Shown here: one piece after another, positions 1 through 10,971 of the stretch
Layout: every line of letters begins with the position of its first letter
Position numbering within the stretch: position 1 is the stretch's first letter
From: Otatea glauca
Taxonomy: Eukaryota > Streptophyta > Magnoliopsida > Poales > Poaceae
Assembly (NCBI GenBank): GCA_036346275.1
Contig: CM070711.1
Location: 47,679,435-47,743,434 of the forward strand
Length of the DNA: 64,000 bases
Reading direction: 5' to 3'
The notes under the pieces: model-generated
Told to the model about the DNA's origin: nothing
Seen by the model: the letters and a program-made list of their open reading frames with translations, nothing else
The model's database searches: none
Made by a program: the position numbers and the translations under genes

Positions 1-420
1 AAGATTTTCAAAATACGGATTTTTTCAGCTACACAGAAGCGATTGCTTTCCTTACCCGTCCTTCCTACACCTAACAGCCGATAGTAATGATATGGACAGG
101 GAGACTCTAGAACTATTCAAGATCTTTATATCAACATGCGTGCTATCGGTTGGTTTACACCCAAAGGGTCGGACTTACCAGCCATCATCTGAATTCTATC
201 ACCTGTTAGTATCAGATTTCTTTCTAGATCTCCTGCCTGAGTAGACGTCACACACTAACTCCGATAGTAATAGCTCTAGCTCCAACGATGCTAGCCCTGG
301 CTATACTAACTCAAATTTTATCGATGCTATCTGCGAGGTATCGGCTAATGTAGTCTTCATGCTGATAATTCTCAAATTTCCTTAATCTTCACTAATCGGT
401 TCTTTTTCATACTTAATAGG

Positions 421-1699
421 CAAAGAAAATCGACAAGAAAATTGCAGGCGATTCGATGGGCCCAAGCACGTCTAGCAAACGTCCTCACCCTAATGGTAGA
501 ATCGCAATTGCTGGCTATTCGTCGGCCAACACAAGCACTCAATCTCCCTCCCTGTCAGACTTAGACAGGCAACCACCAAGTAAGACATCATTGGCTATAC
601 CTTACTCATTTCAATTTCTCTTGTAAAACAATTTTTTAACCGATTGACTAATTTGCTAACAGAAAAGAAGCGTGGCCATCCAAATAAGAAGGCCTCGGCT
701 AGCAGGGGTCAGAAGCCCCAAGAGCAATCAGTTGAAAGATATCCTCGTGCATTAGGCACAGATCAAGTAAATTACCTTACAAACTGATTTTCAAGTCCAA
801 ATTTACAGATCGAATAACAGACTTTCAATATTCCTGCAGCCTTCACTTTCTACACCAGCATCCGTGGCTGATATTCTAGTCAATATTCCCACGAAAATAG
901 ATCTACCCCCTCCTCCATCATACCTGATGCCCCAAGCCATAATCCCTCAAGGCACACCAACCATTGTTGTCGTCCCTGCTGCTGCTGCTGCAGGGCCAAG
1001 CGTCAAGCCGATCTAGTCCTTAAGCAATGTGTTGGGATTCGATTGGTCCAATTTAGAAGATGAAGAGATCTAGGCGCGGACAACTTCCTAGAAGAAATTC
1101 AGAAAATCTTGGCCATCTAAAAGGATGCGTCATCTCAAGTAACTTTGGCCTTAGGCATGGCAAAAAATCTGAACAATTTCTTCAAACTGCTCTTCACCCC
1201 ATCGGCCAATCTGCTCGAAAATGCCCAACCTCTCAAGGATGCCCTGGCGACGGTGCAAGCCGATCTTCTAAAAGAAGCAATGGCTGCATTCCTAGATGTA
1301 TGCTATCTTGACGAGAGGAAAGAGGAGGTGGAAGTAGCCAAGGCAAGAATTGATCATTGGGCAACACAACATGAAGACCAAAAGCTACTCGATAAGCTAG
1401 TGGCTAACACTAAGGCCCTCAAAGTCCGATATGATGAAGAGTTTCAACCTTTGAAGGCCGCTAAAGAAATAGAGCTCAAACTTGAGTTGACCAAAAAATA
1501 TTTGGAAGAACAGCTGGCCAAAGTCAATGCTTCCTTGGCCGAGGTCCAGGAGAACTTGGCATCTTCATCATCAGCCTTAAAGAAACAGAAAGTTGACTTG
1601 GGCATGGCAATAGCCTCAACGAAAAAGCAATCAGCCAAAGTTGTTCCTATCCCCCAGTCAAAAGAAGAAGATAACAAGATTCTTGAGGACGTGGAATAG
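421..1699 (+). pseudogene. Antisense ORF of the Tat element: AT-hook-like segment plus coiled coil
   Basis: Runs opposite to gag-pol. Spliced-looking pieces lie at about 421-590 (Ser/Pro-rich, ending at a GTAAGA donor), 661-767 (after a TTTGCTAACAG acceptor; contains KKRGHPNKKA, like a degenerate AT hook) and about 838-1014 (Pro- and Ala-rich, ends in a stop). The last piece, from about 1033, reads into an open frame at 1145-1699. That frame is rich in Lys, Glu and Leu with heptad-like spacing (for example KYLEEQLAKVNASLAEVQ), so a coiled coil is likely. Stops near 1015, 1073 and 1119 and a frame change break the upstream part. Antisense ORFs of this kind in grass Tat elements are often reported with plant-mobile-domain relatives; I cannot confirm that domain here, because the first 400 bases give only short frames. 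Confidence 0.55.
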
Positions 1700-2011
1700 A
1701 CCGTTGCCAAGGCTACTGCTGCACTGTCAGCTCTTGGCGCAACCCTTAATTAACTGTCAATATACTACTATTTTATTTATAAATGAATGTTTTTAATGAA
1801 TGGCCTTGGTTTGAAAAAAATTCTTTGAATGTTTTGTAAATATTTATAATTGGCTATTCAACTGATTTTATGTTTTAATCTTATTTCTGTCATAACGTTT
1901 GTAATTAGATATGGTTTACTTTACTCTTATAGTTCATAACCAGAATTAACTGCAACGAGTTAATTTGGCTTCTTACAACCGATAGTCACCTTTAGCCGAT
2001 TAAGAGCCAAT

Positions 2012-2818
2012 TCAAATACTTGGATGATATTTCTTCAAGTATTTGCCATTGATTGCTTTAGAAAATACCACTCCTTCCAGCGTTTCTAAAATATAAGAAT
2101 TTCCATCCACAAGCCAATGAACTCTGCATGGTCCTTCCCAAGTCGGAGACCATTTGCCAAATCGGTTATCCCTACAGCTGACAGGCAATATAGTCTTCCA
2201 AACTAGATTGGCTTCACAAAATGACTTAGCTATTACCTTTTTATTGTAAGCCTTTGCAACTCTTGGCTTATTCTTCTTAAGCTGATCCAACGTATGTAAA
2301 TGTAATTCCACCAAGTCGTCTAAATTATCGAACATTAAATCCTTATAATCCTAAGCCGACAGTCTATTCTGTCTGGCCACTCTTATTGAATCAATATTGA
2401 TCTATATAGGCAATACAGCTTCCTATCCATAAACCAACTGATAAAGCAATAGTTTCGTGGCACCATGGCAAGCAATCCGATATGCCCACAAAGATTTCGA
2501 TATTGTCACATGCCAATTCCTTGGTTTCTCTTCAATATTTCTTTTAATTAACTTGATCAACATTTTATTTGGCAATTCGGCTTGACCATTAGCCTGAGCA
2601 TAGTAAGGTGATGAGTTCAACAGTTTTATACTCAAGCTTCTAGTAAAACCTTGAAAATCATCGAACATAAACACAGTCCCCTGATCAGTTGTAATAGTTT
2701 TATGAATCCCAAATCGATGGATAATATGTTCTATAACAAATCCGATAGCCTCAATACTTGTAACCTTCTTGAGAGGTATCGCTTCAACCCATTTAGAAAA
2801 ATAATCAGTTACTGCCAA
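2012..2818 (-). pseudogene. Tat-element integrase, broken
   Basis: The frame 2423-2818 holds the catalytic core: YFSKWVEAIPL with the first Asp just upstream (VTDYFSKW), TTDQGTVF with the second Asp, and SSPYYAQANGQAE with the catalytic Glu. This is the D,D,E pattern of Ty3/gypsy integrases. The separate frame 2012-2335 gives the C-terminal part, including WSPTWEGPCRV, which matches the usual W-GP-- segment of the GPY/F module. The two frames are separated by a stop/shift at about 2336-2422, so no intact enzyme can be made. Confidence 0.8.
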
Positions 2819-3546
2819 AATATACTTATGGCCTTTATTTGACGGAGGAAATATTCTTTCGATTACATCTATTCCCTATCCTCTAAACAGCGAAGGCTTG
2901 ATAATTGGTTGCAAAGCCGATGCTGGAGCTATTTGCAAGTTGCCAAATTTCTGACAAGTGTGGCATCCCTTATAATACTTGAAGCAATCTTCCAACATTG
3001 TCGATCAAAAATATCCAGTTCGTCTTAGTAGCCATTTTATCTTATGAGCTAATTGATGGGTTCCACAAATACCTTCACTCACTTCACCTATTGCCACTTC
3101 AGCTTCTTCGGCTCCAAGGCACCTCAACAATAAACTCTCTAAAGTCCGATAATAGAGCATATTATAGAGCAAGACATAGTTTAGGACCTCTCTCTTAACT
3201 TTTCAATCGGCGGGCTTTGAAGGATCGGTTAAATAATCCATTATTCCTACTCTCCAATCGTCTGTAGTGATGCACATGATCATTTTCTCTATTGGCTCAC
3301 ATTCTTCTAATTGGCCAAAAACTTTGTAGCCTGATGCTTGTTGAGCTAATGAATTGGCCTTGCCATTCATCTAGCATGGAATATGGTAAAACAAAAAGAA
3401 GTAAACGAGCATATTATATTTAGGCGCTGCTCTAAATATTTGACCAAAACTTCATCATAGTAGTTATATTCTCCCCGAATCTGTTGAACCACCAAGAAAG
3501 AATCACCATAAGCCTCAGCAGAATCGACTCCGATATTATCGAGCAA

Positions 3547-3732
3547 CTATAGGCCTTTAAGTAATGCTTCATATTCGGCTTGATTATTAGAGCACTTGCA
3601 ATTTAGCCTGAACGCGAACTCAAAACTGTATCCTTTTGGCGAAATTATCACCATTCCGACATTGTCACCTCGGCATACTGATCCATCAAAAAATACTTGC
3701 CAAGGGGCAACAGATACTAGATTGTCATTCAT
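3547..3732 (-). pseudogene. Second RNase H domain (Tat-type), fragment
   Basis: WQVFFDGSVCRGDNVGMVI and later NNQAEYEALLKGL are the first-Asp and Glu motifs of type I RNase H. The fragment sits between the reverse transcriptase-linked RNase H (4029-4277) and the integrase. Position and sequence fit the additional archaeal-like RNase H of Tat elements. The C-terminal half continues in short broken pieces towards 3400. Confidence 0.75.
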
Positions 3733-4028
3733 ATCGGTTTTCGTGTCCTGTTATAAAATCGGCAATCGCCTAACCCTTGACAGCCTTATCTAATTCGTTT
3801 GTTAAGTCGAACTCGATGAGCGTATATGCCCATTTGACAAGTCAACCTCGTAAAATTGGAGCTGATAGCATATATTTTATAACATCGGTTTTACAAACAA
3901 CTTTACAAGCCGATGCTAAAATATAATGCCTTAATTTTGTGCAAGCAAAATATAATGAAAAGCAAAGTTTTTCTACAAAAGGATACCTGGTTTCTGCATC
4001 AATTAACTCGCTCTTTGCCATCAATCTC

Positions 4029-5244
4029 CTACGCCAAAACATCTCCTATTGTCACCTCTTCAGCCAATATATATAATTTAAATGGGACGCCTTTCCTAGG
4101 TGCGGCTAAAACTGGAGGCTTGGACAAATACTCCTTAATGCTCTCAAAATCCTTCTGTTGATCGGCTCCCCAAGCAAACTCTTGACTTTTCTTCAGTTTC
4201 AGCAATAGGGTAAACGAAACAATACCGCTAGACAAATTTGAAAGGAAACGCTGTAAATAATTAATCTTGCTGGTCAACTTCTATAAATCTCTTTTGTAGG
4301 TTGGTGGCTTGGTATTGGCTATAGATTTGACCCTTTCTTGATTGACTTCAATTCCCCTTTCATGGATCATAAGGTCTAAAAACTGTCTAGCCGATACACT
4401 AAAAGCACATTTGCATGGATTCATCTTCAAGCCATATGCCCTCGTTTCCTTGAACAAAGTCTCCAAATCGACTAGATGTTGCAAATCATCCTTGGATTTC
4501 ACAACATCATTGATATAAATTTCCACAATATGGCCGATTAAATTATGAAAGATTAAATTCATGACACGTTGATATGTTACACCATTATTTTTCAAGCCGA
4601 ATGTCATTACTACCCATTCAAACAAGCCTAGGGCACTAGGGCACCTGAAAGCTATCTTAGGGATATCAGCTTTCGCCATGAATATTAGAAATTTATGAAT
4701 TATAAATGCAGTAATATACTCTTTCCCAAGACTTCTCATGGTTATATCCGGCATTACCATCAAGAAAGCTAATAATCTTGTTCCCCGATGCAGCATCGAT
4801 AAGCATATCAGCTATAGGCATCGAATACTCGTCTTTTAGTGTGGCTTTATTCAAATCTCTAAAATCAACACACACCCTGAGTTTACCATTTTTCTTCGTA
4901 ATAGGAACAATATTGGAAACCCACTCAACATAATAGCAAGGCCCGATAAACTTAGCCTCCAACAATCGCTCAATCTCCTCTTTTACTATGTTATACATGG
5001 ACAAATTAAATCGTCTAGTTTATTATTTAAACGACCGATAACCCAATTTTTTAAGTAGTCGATATTCAACCAGTTGTTGGTTCAAACCAGACATCTCATG
5101 ATATTCCCAAGCAAAACTATCTTTATAATTTCTCAAAAACTTGACCAATTTTTCTTTATAATTTATTGCTAATTTTGAACTAATAAAAGTTGATCTTTTT
5201 CTATCACCATCACCTATGTCGACTTCATGTAGTAAGTCAGTCAA
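4029..5244 (-). pseudogene. Tat-element reverse transcriptase and first RNase H, catalytic site mutated
   Basis: The frame 4693-5004 carries finger/palm motifs (FIGPCYYVEWVSNIVPITKK, LRVCVDFRDLNKAT). The overlapping frame 4281-4796 continues with GLKNNGVTYQRVMN and the catalytic loop. That loop reads YIND instead of YxDD (codons at 4506-4517), so the second catalytic Asp is Asn. The frame 4029-4277 has the connection/RNase H start (EFAWGADQQKDFESIKEYLS). The piece 5023-5244 is the upstream linker. At least three frame breaks separate these parts. A clear aspartic protease was not found upstream. Confidence 0.8.
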
Positions 5245-5627
5245 CTAAAACCTTGGCCTAATTTCTCAACTTCTTGAAAGTCTTCAATGGCCTTATAGCT
5301 ATCCATTGTTTGCCGATAGCTTCGCATTTTATCTTGTAAAGTCTTTACTGCCAATTTGGACTACATCGGCATAAAATTTTGCCTCTCGAAATTGGAGGTG
5401 GAGAATCATCCCAAAGCACGGTCGAATCCAAATGATCGGTTGAGTCGAATTCATCCTCAATCGATTCCTTTTTCCTCTACTCCTTAGCTATTTTCATCAG
5501 CCGGAGCTCCCTAAAGGTTTCATCCCTCTGTTTTCTGCTCTACTTCCCTCATCTCTTGGGTTCTTAGCCTCTGAAGTCATCTAGCTTTGGTTCAATCAGC
5601 TCATGCATTTTTCTTTCCAAATCAACA

Positions 5628-6339
5628 TTAGTTGTAGAACTGACTGCTTGTCCGGTCGTATTTGCTCCTGTATTGGCCTAGAAATCTTTTCATGGGTCGG
5701 CCCCTTACTGACCTGTTTACCATGATGATCCTGCATTGGCTCAGATATTCTGTATTTATTCGATCATCGTTGCCAGTCACCTTGACTTGGGTAATGTTCC
5801 ATGGGACAAGTGTATGATGACGGCAAAGATGACCCCTTGTCCCAACAGAACTGCCAAAAAGGGCATCGTTGGTGAGTTTTTTCAAGGTTGTTGGGCCAAT
5901 ACATATTATCTAGCCGACATACAGGATAACGTTGCTTGTTGTTTCTCCTTTCATATTTTTCCAATAGTTGGAAGAAAGTTGGTTTTGGCTTGTGAATCGG
6001 CTTTCGTGGTGGAGATGCTTTTTCAACCTTGTATCACTTCCCGATCTGCAAGTCTCCCTTTGGCTCGATGGTCCTCAAATTCTTCCCTTCATGATTAGTT
6101 TCTATTTGAAGTGAGCCGACCGTGATTTCCAGGGTCTCCCTGCCACTAGAGCTTGACTGAACGTCAACATGACGTGCAACTCTTGACCACATGTCTTGTA
6201 TCAGCTCTTTTCCCTTTCTAGAATATTGGACCATGTTGATCAGGAAGGGAATAGCATCCAACTGCATCATCAGCTCTTTGCAAATTTGAGTCGTCCATCT
6301 TCTATAACCAATTGTATCTGCTGCCGTAAAATATTTCAA
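5628..6339 (-). pseudogene. Tat-element gag C-terminal part, broken
   Basis: Short overlapping minus-strand frames (6034-6339, 5764-5964, 5628-5885) connect gag to pol. Cys-containing pieces such as KTHQRCPFWQFCWDKG lie here, where Tat gag proteins carry Cys-rich segments. The frame is changed several times. Function is assigned by position between the gag core and reverse transcriptase. Confidence 0.5.
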
Positions 6340-6908
6340 TCGTTAGTGTTATGAGAAAAAGAATGATGTCATGTGCAATACCTTTGCTTCTTAATTTCTT
6401 CAACCGATAGTATAGTGTGTCCTTCGGGCAACCGTATTATTTTTTCTTGCAACAGTAGATCAAAATACGGTCATATTTAGAGACATCAAAAGCATATTTT
6501 ATTTTCAACTTTTTTTTGGTCGGCTTAAGCCACGAACAGACTAAAGATTTCTTAGACCCTTTAACCCATTTGGCTATATTTATTTTAGCCTCATCGTCTT
6601 CCGATGAATCACTTAAACCATATTCGACGAGGTTAACTTTGGCTTTATCTTTATCCTTATTATTATTATTTTTTAAATTTATCCCTAAAACCTTTGTTAT
6701 CAGTAAAACGGCTTTCTTGAGCCGATATCTGATGTGCCAAATGACTCAAATCGGTGAACTCTTGTTCGCCGAATTTTTCCTTCAACTGAGGTACTAACCC
6801 ATGGAAGGCCAAATCGGCTAATTGATTATCGGGCAAGGTGGCACTAAAACACCGATTTCTAATTTCTCTAAACCTATTAATGTATTCTATGATCGATTCA
6901 CCAAACTT

Positions 6909-7346
6909 CTACCGGACAGAACTTAAATCAGAAATCCTAAGCTCCAAACTTCTAGAGAAAAAGTACTCATGGAATCGGCTCTCCAAATCGGTCCAAATGT
7001 TGACCGAATTTGGGGGCAAAGTCGTGAACCATGTAAAAGCATCCCCAGATATTGACAGTGGAAATAATTTTATCCTTAATCCATCGGAGTGGGCTGCCTC
7101 ACCACATTGTGCAATGAACCGTTCGATATACTCTAAGGTGGTGGTCGAATCATCTCCTGAGAACTTAGCAAAATCGGGGACCTTGAAATTATTAGGGTAT
7201 GGAATCCTATCAATATAATCGGGATACGGCTTCTGATGGCTGGTTATCTCCCCATTTGGCTGTATGCCGAATTGGACCCACAGCACGATGATAATCTGAT
7301 CGGCCCAATTTGCTATATTAGCCGATAATGTGTTAGGCCTTGCCAA
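6909..7346 (-). pseudogene. Tat-element gag core (retrotrans_gag domain)
   Basis: The frame contains NFKVPDFAKFSGDDSTTTLEY, CGEAAHSDGLRIKLFPLSISG, DAFTWFTTLPPNSV and DLESRFHEYFF. Together these are the typical retrotransposon gag fold of plant Ty3/gypsy elements: a P-F-G-D start, AF-WF-LP, and W--L---F---F. It lies downstream of the gag N-terminus at 7775-8182, separated by broken sequence. Confidence 0.8.
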
Positions 7347-7774
7347 TTAGGATCATAACTAGGATTCTACCCTCCCCGAGCGCAAGCTCAGGCTGATAGG
7401 ATGCTTGAGCCGATGGAAGCTAATGAGGTTGTTCATAGCCCACATTCGGCCTCCTAGCCATCGATTATGGTAATGGAACAAAGGGCTCCGAGTAGGTCAC
7501 AACCCTATACGGGGCCGGATACCTCTATAGAATCGGCTTGGTGTACTGCAGGCATATAAGGGTTTCAAGCGACTGTGGAATCGATTGTGGGCAGGCGTAA
7601 AACAGAGCTAATAGTGGTAAGCTGTATGGTGCATCCAACTTAGTGGCATGAGTGTATGCTTGATAATGCACAACCCCACTTGCATGAGGATCTTTTGGCA
7701 ATATTATGGTCAGTTAGGATGGCATCATGGTAGGAGCTGGAGCCGATGGTTTAGGATCGGCTCCTAGACCAGAA

Positions 7775-8182
7775 CTATATGTGCTTGTCAGTTCTGAATA
7801 GACTGGGTAATTTGGCAGAGCTTGCATCGGTCTTAACACTATTGGCTATCATCGGCTTAAGGGTTGTTAACAGAGCCAATGATTGGTTAATCGAAGTATG
7901 GTGCACAGATTGATTAATCATAGCAAATAATTCAGCTTGTACAGGCATATATCGGCTTAGTGATATATCGACGGTCTGTATATTGACAAATGGGTTGACC
8001 GTCGGCAGCGCTATCTTTTGTGTGACACCCGTCGGGTTTTCTGATAGCAGTTTAGCATCATCTCCTCGAGCGTGGCCTTTCGATCTTCTATTTCCTTGCG
8101 CTACTCTAGTGTCAAATCGTGACATCAGACGGGGGAATCGACTTGCCAGAAGAAGACATTTTTGTCCCACCGGGCGTGCCAA
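7775..8182 (-). pseudogene. Tat-element gag N-terminal region
   Basis: The open frame begins right at the primer-binding region (MARPVGQKC) and runs 135 codons towards the gag core. It is polar and low in recognisable motifs, as gag N-termini in this group usually are. Placement directly after the 5' LTR and primer site supports the call. Confidence 0.5.
8164..8181 (-). other. Primer-binding site of the Tat element
   Basis: Read on the minus strand the sequence is TGGCACGCCCGGTGGGAC. It starts with TGG, as expected for pairing with a tRNA 3' CCA end, and lies four bases inside the LTR boundary at 8186. The tRNA was not identified. Confidence 0.6.
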
Positions 8183-8185
8183 AAG

Positions 8186-8620
8186 TGTGTTGGTGCCAAA
8201 AAATATGATGAAGGATTGATCATCTCAAACACACGCAAACACCAGGTTTAATTTTGGTTCAGGGTGTGCCAGCCGATTTGATCATGCAATCGGCACGATA
8301 AATTGAAAATAACGCTCAAAGCCAATTTGATACTACAATCGGCAGAAAATCCAAACAGCTATTGAAAGCCGATTAGATCGCAAGTAATGATAAATCTAAA
8401 CAGCTTGTTATGGCTGATTAGATGGTTTAGTAAAGGTAGATTTTCCCAAAAAAGGTGACGCGCAACAAGATCGGAGAAAAGCAAACCTTGGTGATTGGCG
8501 TAATCGAAGAAGATCAACAATCTGCAATGTACAATTTTATTGATCAGCAAAGATTATAAAATCTAAATTACAAGAACTACTCCTTGTTAACAAGAAGAGT
8601 AAATAAAAGTAGATCCAACA
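8186..8620 (-). repeat. 5' LTR of the Tat element
   Basis: On the plus strand the segment begins TGTGTTGG and ends CCAACA, giving a short inverted TG...CA terminus. Its left edge sits four bases from the primer site. The right edge at 8620 is inferred from the terminal repeat alone, since the second LTR is outside the window. Read on the minus strand, an AATAAAATTG element near 8540 could be the polyadenylation signal. Confidence 0.55.
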
Positions 8621-9751
8621 GCTCTTTCATGTCGTATGTCTTCTTTGTAGGCTCCATTTTTCTGTGCAATTTACAATCACTGGTACAAAACTTAAGTTGT
8701 TAAATATTTTGACATGACAATTGCAAATTATGCCTTCAACATGTTGTGAAATATTATGATATTGTTCTTGTATCAATACTAGAAAGAACTCCATGGCCTA
8801 AACTCAAGTAGTAAGAATATATTAATACCTTGATTGTTCACAAAAAAAGGCCGCATTGTAATTTCCTCATTCTAGAGGAAATCGTTGTTTCTATAAACAC
8901 TTCTATTTTACAGATTTGCAAAATCAATTAATATAAATGAAAAAGATCCTGTTGTGCACAAGGATACTCCGTAAATTGTTATCCTTGTGAGGCTTGCAGA
9001 AAAATAGGCAAATGTACATGATGGGCACTTACCTTCGACTAGGCAAGAGAAAAAGAAATTTAAGGTACAATTTTTGGGATAATAAGTAAATAAATTGCTA
9101 ATGTGTTTTTAGGGCTTTCAGGTTGTTGACTAAGCTATTGTTTTCATCAGGACCTAATTCGAGCCCATTTGCTACTGCTTGATACAAGAGCTTGCTGTTA
9201 GTGGTTTATCAAAGATAGCATGCTTTTTTACATTATGTTGCAGAGCGTCGATTGCAATATCTTGAGTTCCATCCATGGCTTACAATACCAATCACAACTC
9301 GTCACCTAATGCTTGCACACTTTATGGCATGAAAATAATGGTGGCTACATGCCGTCTAAAATGCTTTAATACATGGGATTGTAGGAAAATTTGCTGGTTA
9401 CTATACTATTTAGACAAACATATTGTATACCTTTCATAATTGTACTTTGTAGATTTACTCTAAATAGTCCTATTTCCAAATATGTGCTTCCATGTACTCC
9501 ATGATGCACATCTTCGGTTATCTAGTCTTACATGAAGTAAAACACACACACACACAAAGATCAATAAGCATACATTGAGAAATAACCTTAATATTTGATA
9601 GATCAAAACAAGGAGACCTTAGGGCTCGGGGAGGAGGCGGCGACGGGCTTAGGTTGGGGAGGCAGCGTCAAGGACGGAAGGTGGTGACGGTGTCGAGGGA
9701 GGTGAAAGATTTCGTTTGAGTGAGGAGTGCGACGGTTAAAAACCCTAGAAC
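8621..9751. other. No gene seen; interior of a CACTA element
   Basis: AT-rich DNA without a supported ORF, with a short (AC)n tract near 9543-9556. The last 150 bases (about 9610-9750) are GC-rich and, on the minus strand, start with a CTAGGGTTTTTAACC leader. This resembles the 5' untranslated leader downstream of the CACTA promoter at 9752-9764. Confidence 0.5.
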
Positions 9752-10028
9752 GATATATATAATAAGTGTAATATCATAGACAGTTCTTGATACAAACCAT
9801 CTATGATATCCTATTATTACAGACGATTTGTACCACGAACCATCTGTACAGTATCACAGACGGTTTGTGGGACGAACCATTTGTGACATCTGCTTATCAC
9901 AGATGGTTCTTAGCACATCCTGTAACTTTGACGGTCGTGCTAATAAAACTGTCTGTGATTAGCTTTAACACAGACGGTTGAAAACTGTCTGTGATGAGGC
10001 GTCTAATATACACCTTTCTGTAGTAGTG
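9752..10028 (-). mobile_element. CACTA transposon 5' terminus with subterminal repeat array
   Basis: The right edge reads CTTTCTGTAGTAGTG, the complement of a CACTACTACAGAAAG terminal inverted repeat. Inside are at least eight direct and inverted copies of a motif near ACAGACGGTT. A TATATATAATA box lies at 9752-9764 on the minus strand, followed by a GC-rich leader, so this is the 5' end of an element pointing left. The rest of that element is interrupted by the Tat element at 8620 and its other terminus is not in view. Confidence 0.8.
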
Positions 10029-10971
10029 CCTCTGCCTCACCATGACGCGTGAAGCTTTGGAGTCCTACAACCATTACAAACACGCAAACCATCACGTAGC
10101 ACCACACAATACACAAATCATTAATTGACATAATTGATGAACCAAGAGTACATATATACCTTAATGCTTTGCTCCTAGAAGTACCACCAAACCACATAGC
10201 CATTCCATGGATAACAATGCATCATGTGCACACATCATCACCTCAATCTTCTTTAAGCTCATCCACTATAGTCCATCATGGTTCGCCCAACCAAGTCAGA
10301 CAATGCCTCAACATGCACCTCACAAGATTTAGGCACAATCCTCAAATCCCTCATAGCATCGCAATCCTCTATCATACTCATATCTATCCACATTAGCAAC
10401 CTCGCGCCACTTGCACATCAATAAACTAAGCAAACTATATTTGAGCACAAGTTCATTCCAAATTGACCCAAGTACGTCCATAAACACATCATGAAACACA
10501 TATGTACTAACACCGACATCCTAGAGCCATCAACCCATTCAACTTTGCTCCATACTCACCAAAACTTTCATATAGCAAGATCTCATTATAAATAACTCAC
10601 AATTGCCATAAAAATATCACTAATAGATTCATCTCGAAGTTCTCTACAAAAGACATTAAGGTCCTATGGCCACCGGATCGATGGAACACTTCGAAACGAC
10701 TTAAAACACCAAGAACACCCTTGATGGAAAATTGATCCGAGCCATGATCCGACTCACATAATCCTCAAATTACTCCTTCACTAGACAAATGATCCGAGTG
10801 ACCTAGACAATCTGACTCACATTGAATTCACCTTGGATACTCTCTAGATCAATTATCTAATCCAAAGGTCCGGCCAACTTAGATCATCTGCCCTACACGG
10901 ATGATCGAACTATTCGGATAATATGGCCAAGCAAGATAACTTTGAAATCCATTTTTGACTCTTTTCAAAAG
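10029..10971. other. No gene seen
   Basis: Mostly CA-rich, non-coding DNA with only short chance frames. Repeated words such as GATCCGA suggest decayed repeat DNA, but I could not assign a family. The solo LTR at 10972 is inserted in this stretch. Confidence 0.4.

Larger units (their letters stand above)
1..8620 (-). mobile_element. Ty3/gypsy retrotransposon, Tat type, decayed, left end outside window
   Basis: On the minus strand the order is LTR, primer site, gag, reverse transcriptase, RNase H, a second RNase H, integrase, then an antisense ORF on the plus strand before the missing 3' LTR. Two RNase H regions and an antisense ORF between pol and the 3' LTR are known traits of plant Tat elements. 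All frames are broken by stops and shifts, so the copy is dead. The whole stretch is strikingly rich in ATCGGC and GCCGAT words, which sets it apart from its surroundings. The right end is placed at 8620; the left end is outside the window, so a target-site duplication cannot be checked. Confidence 0.85.
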
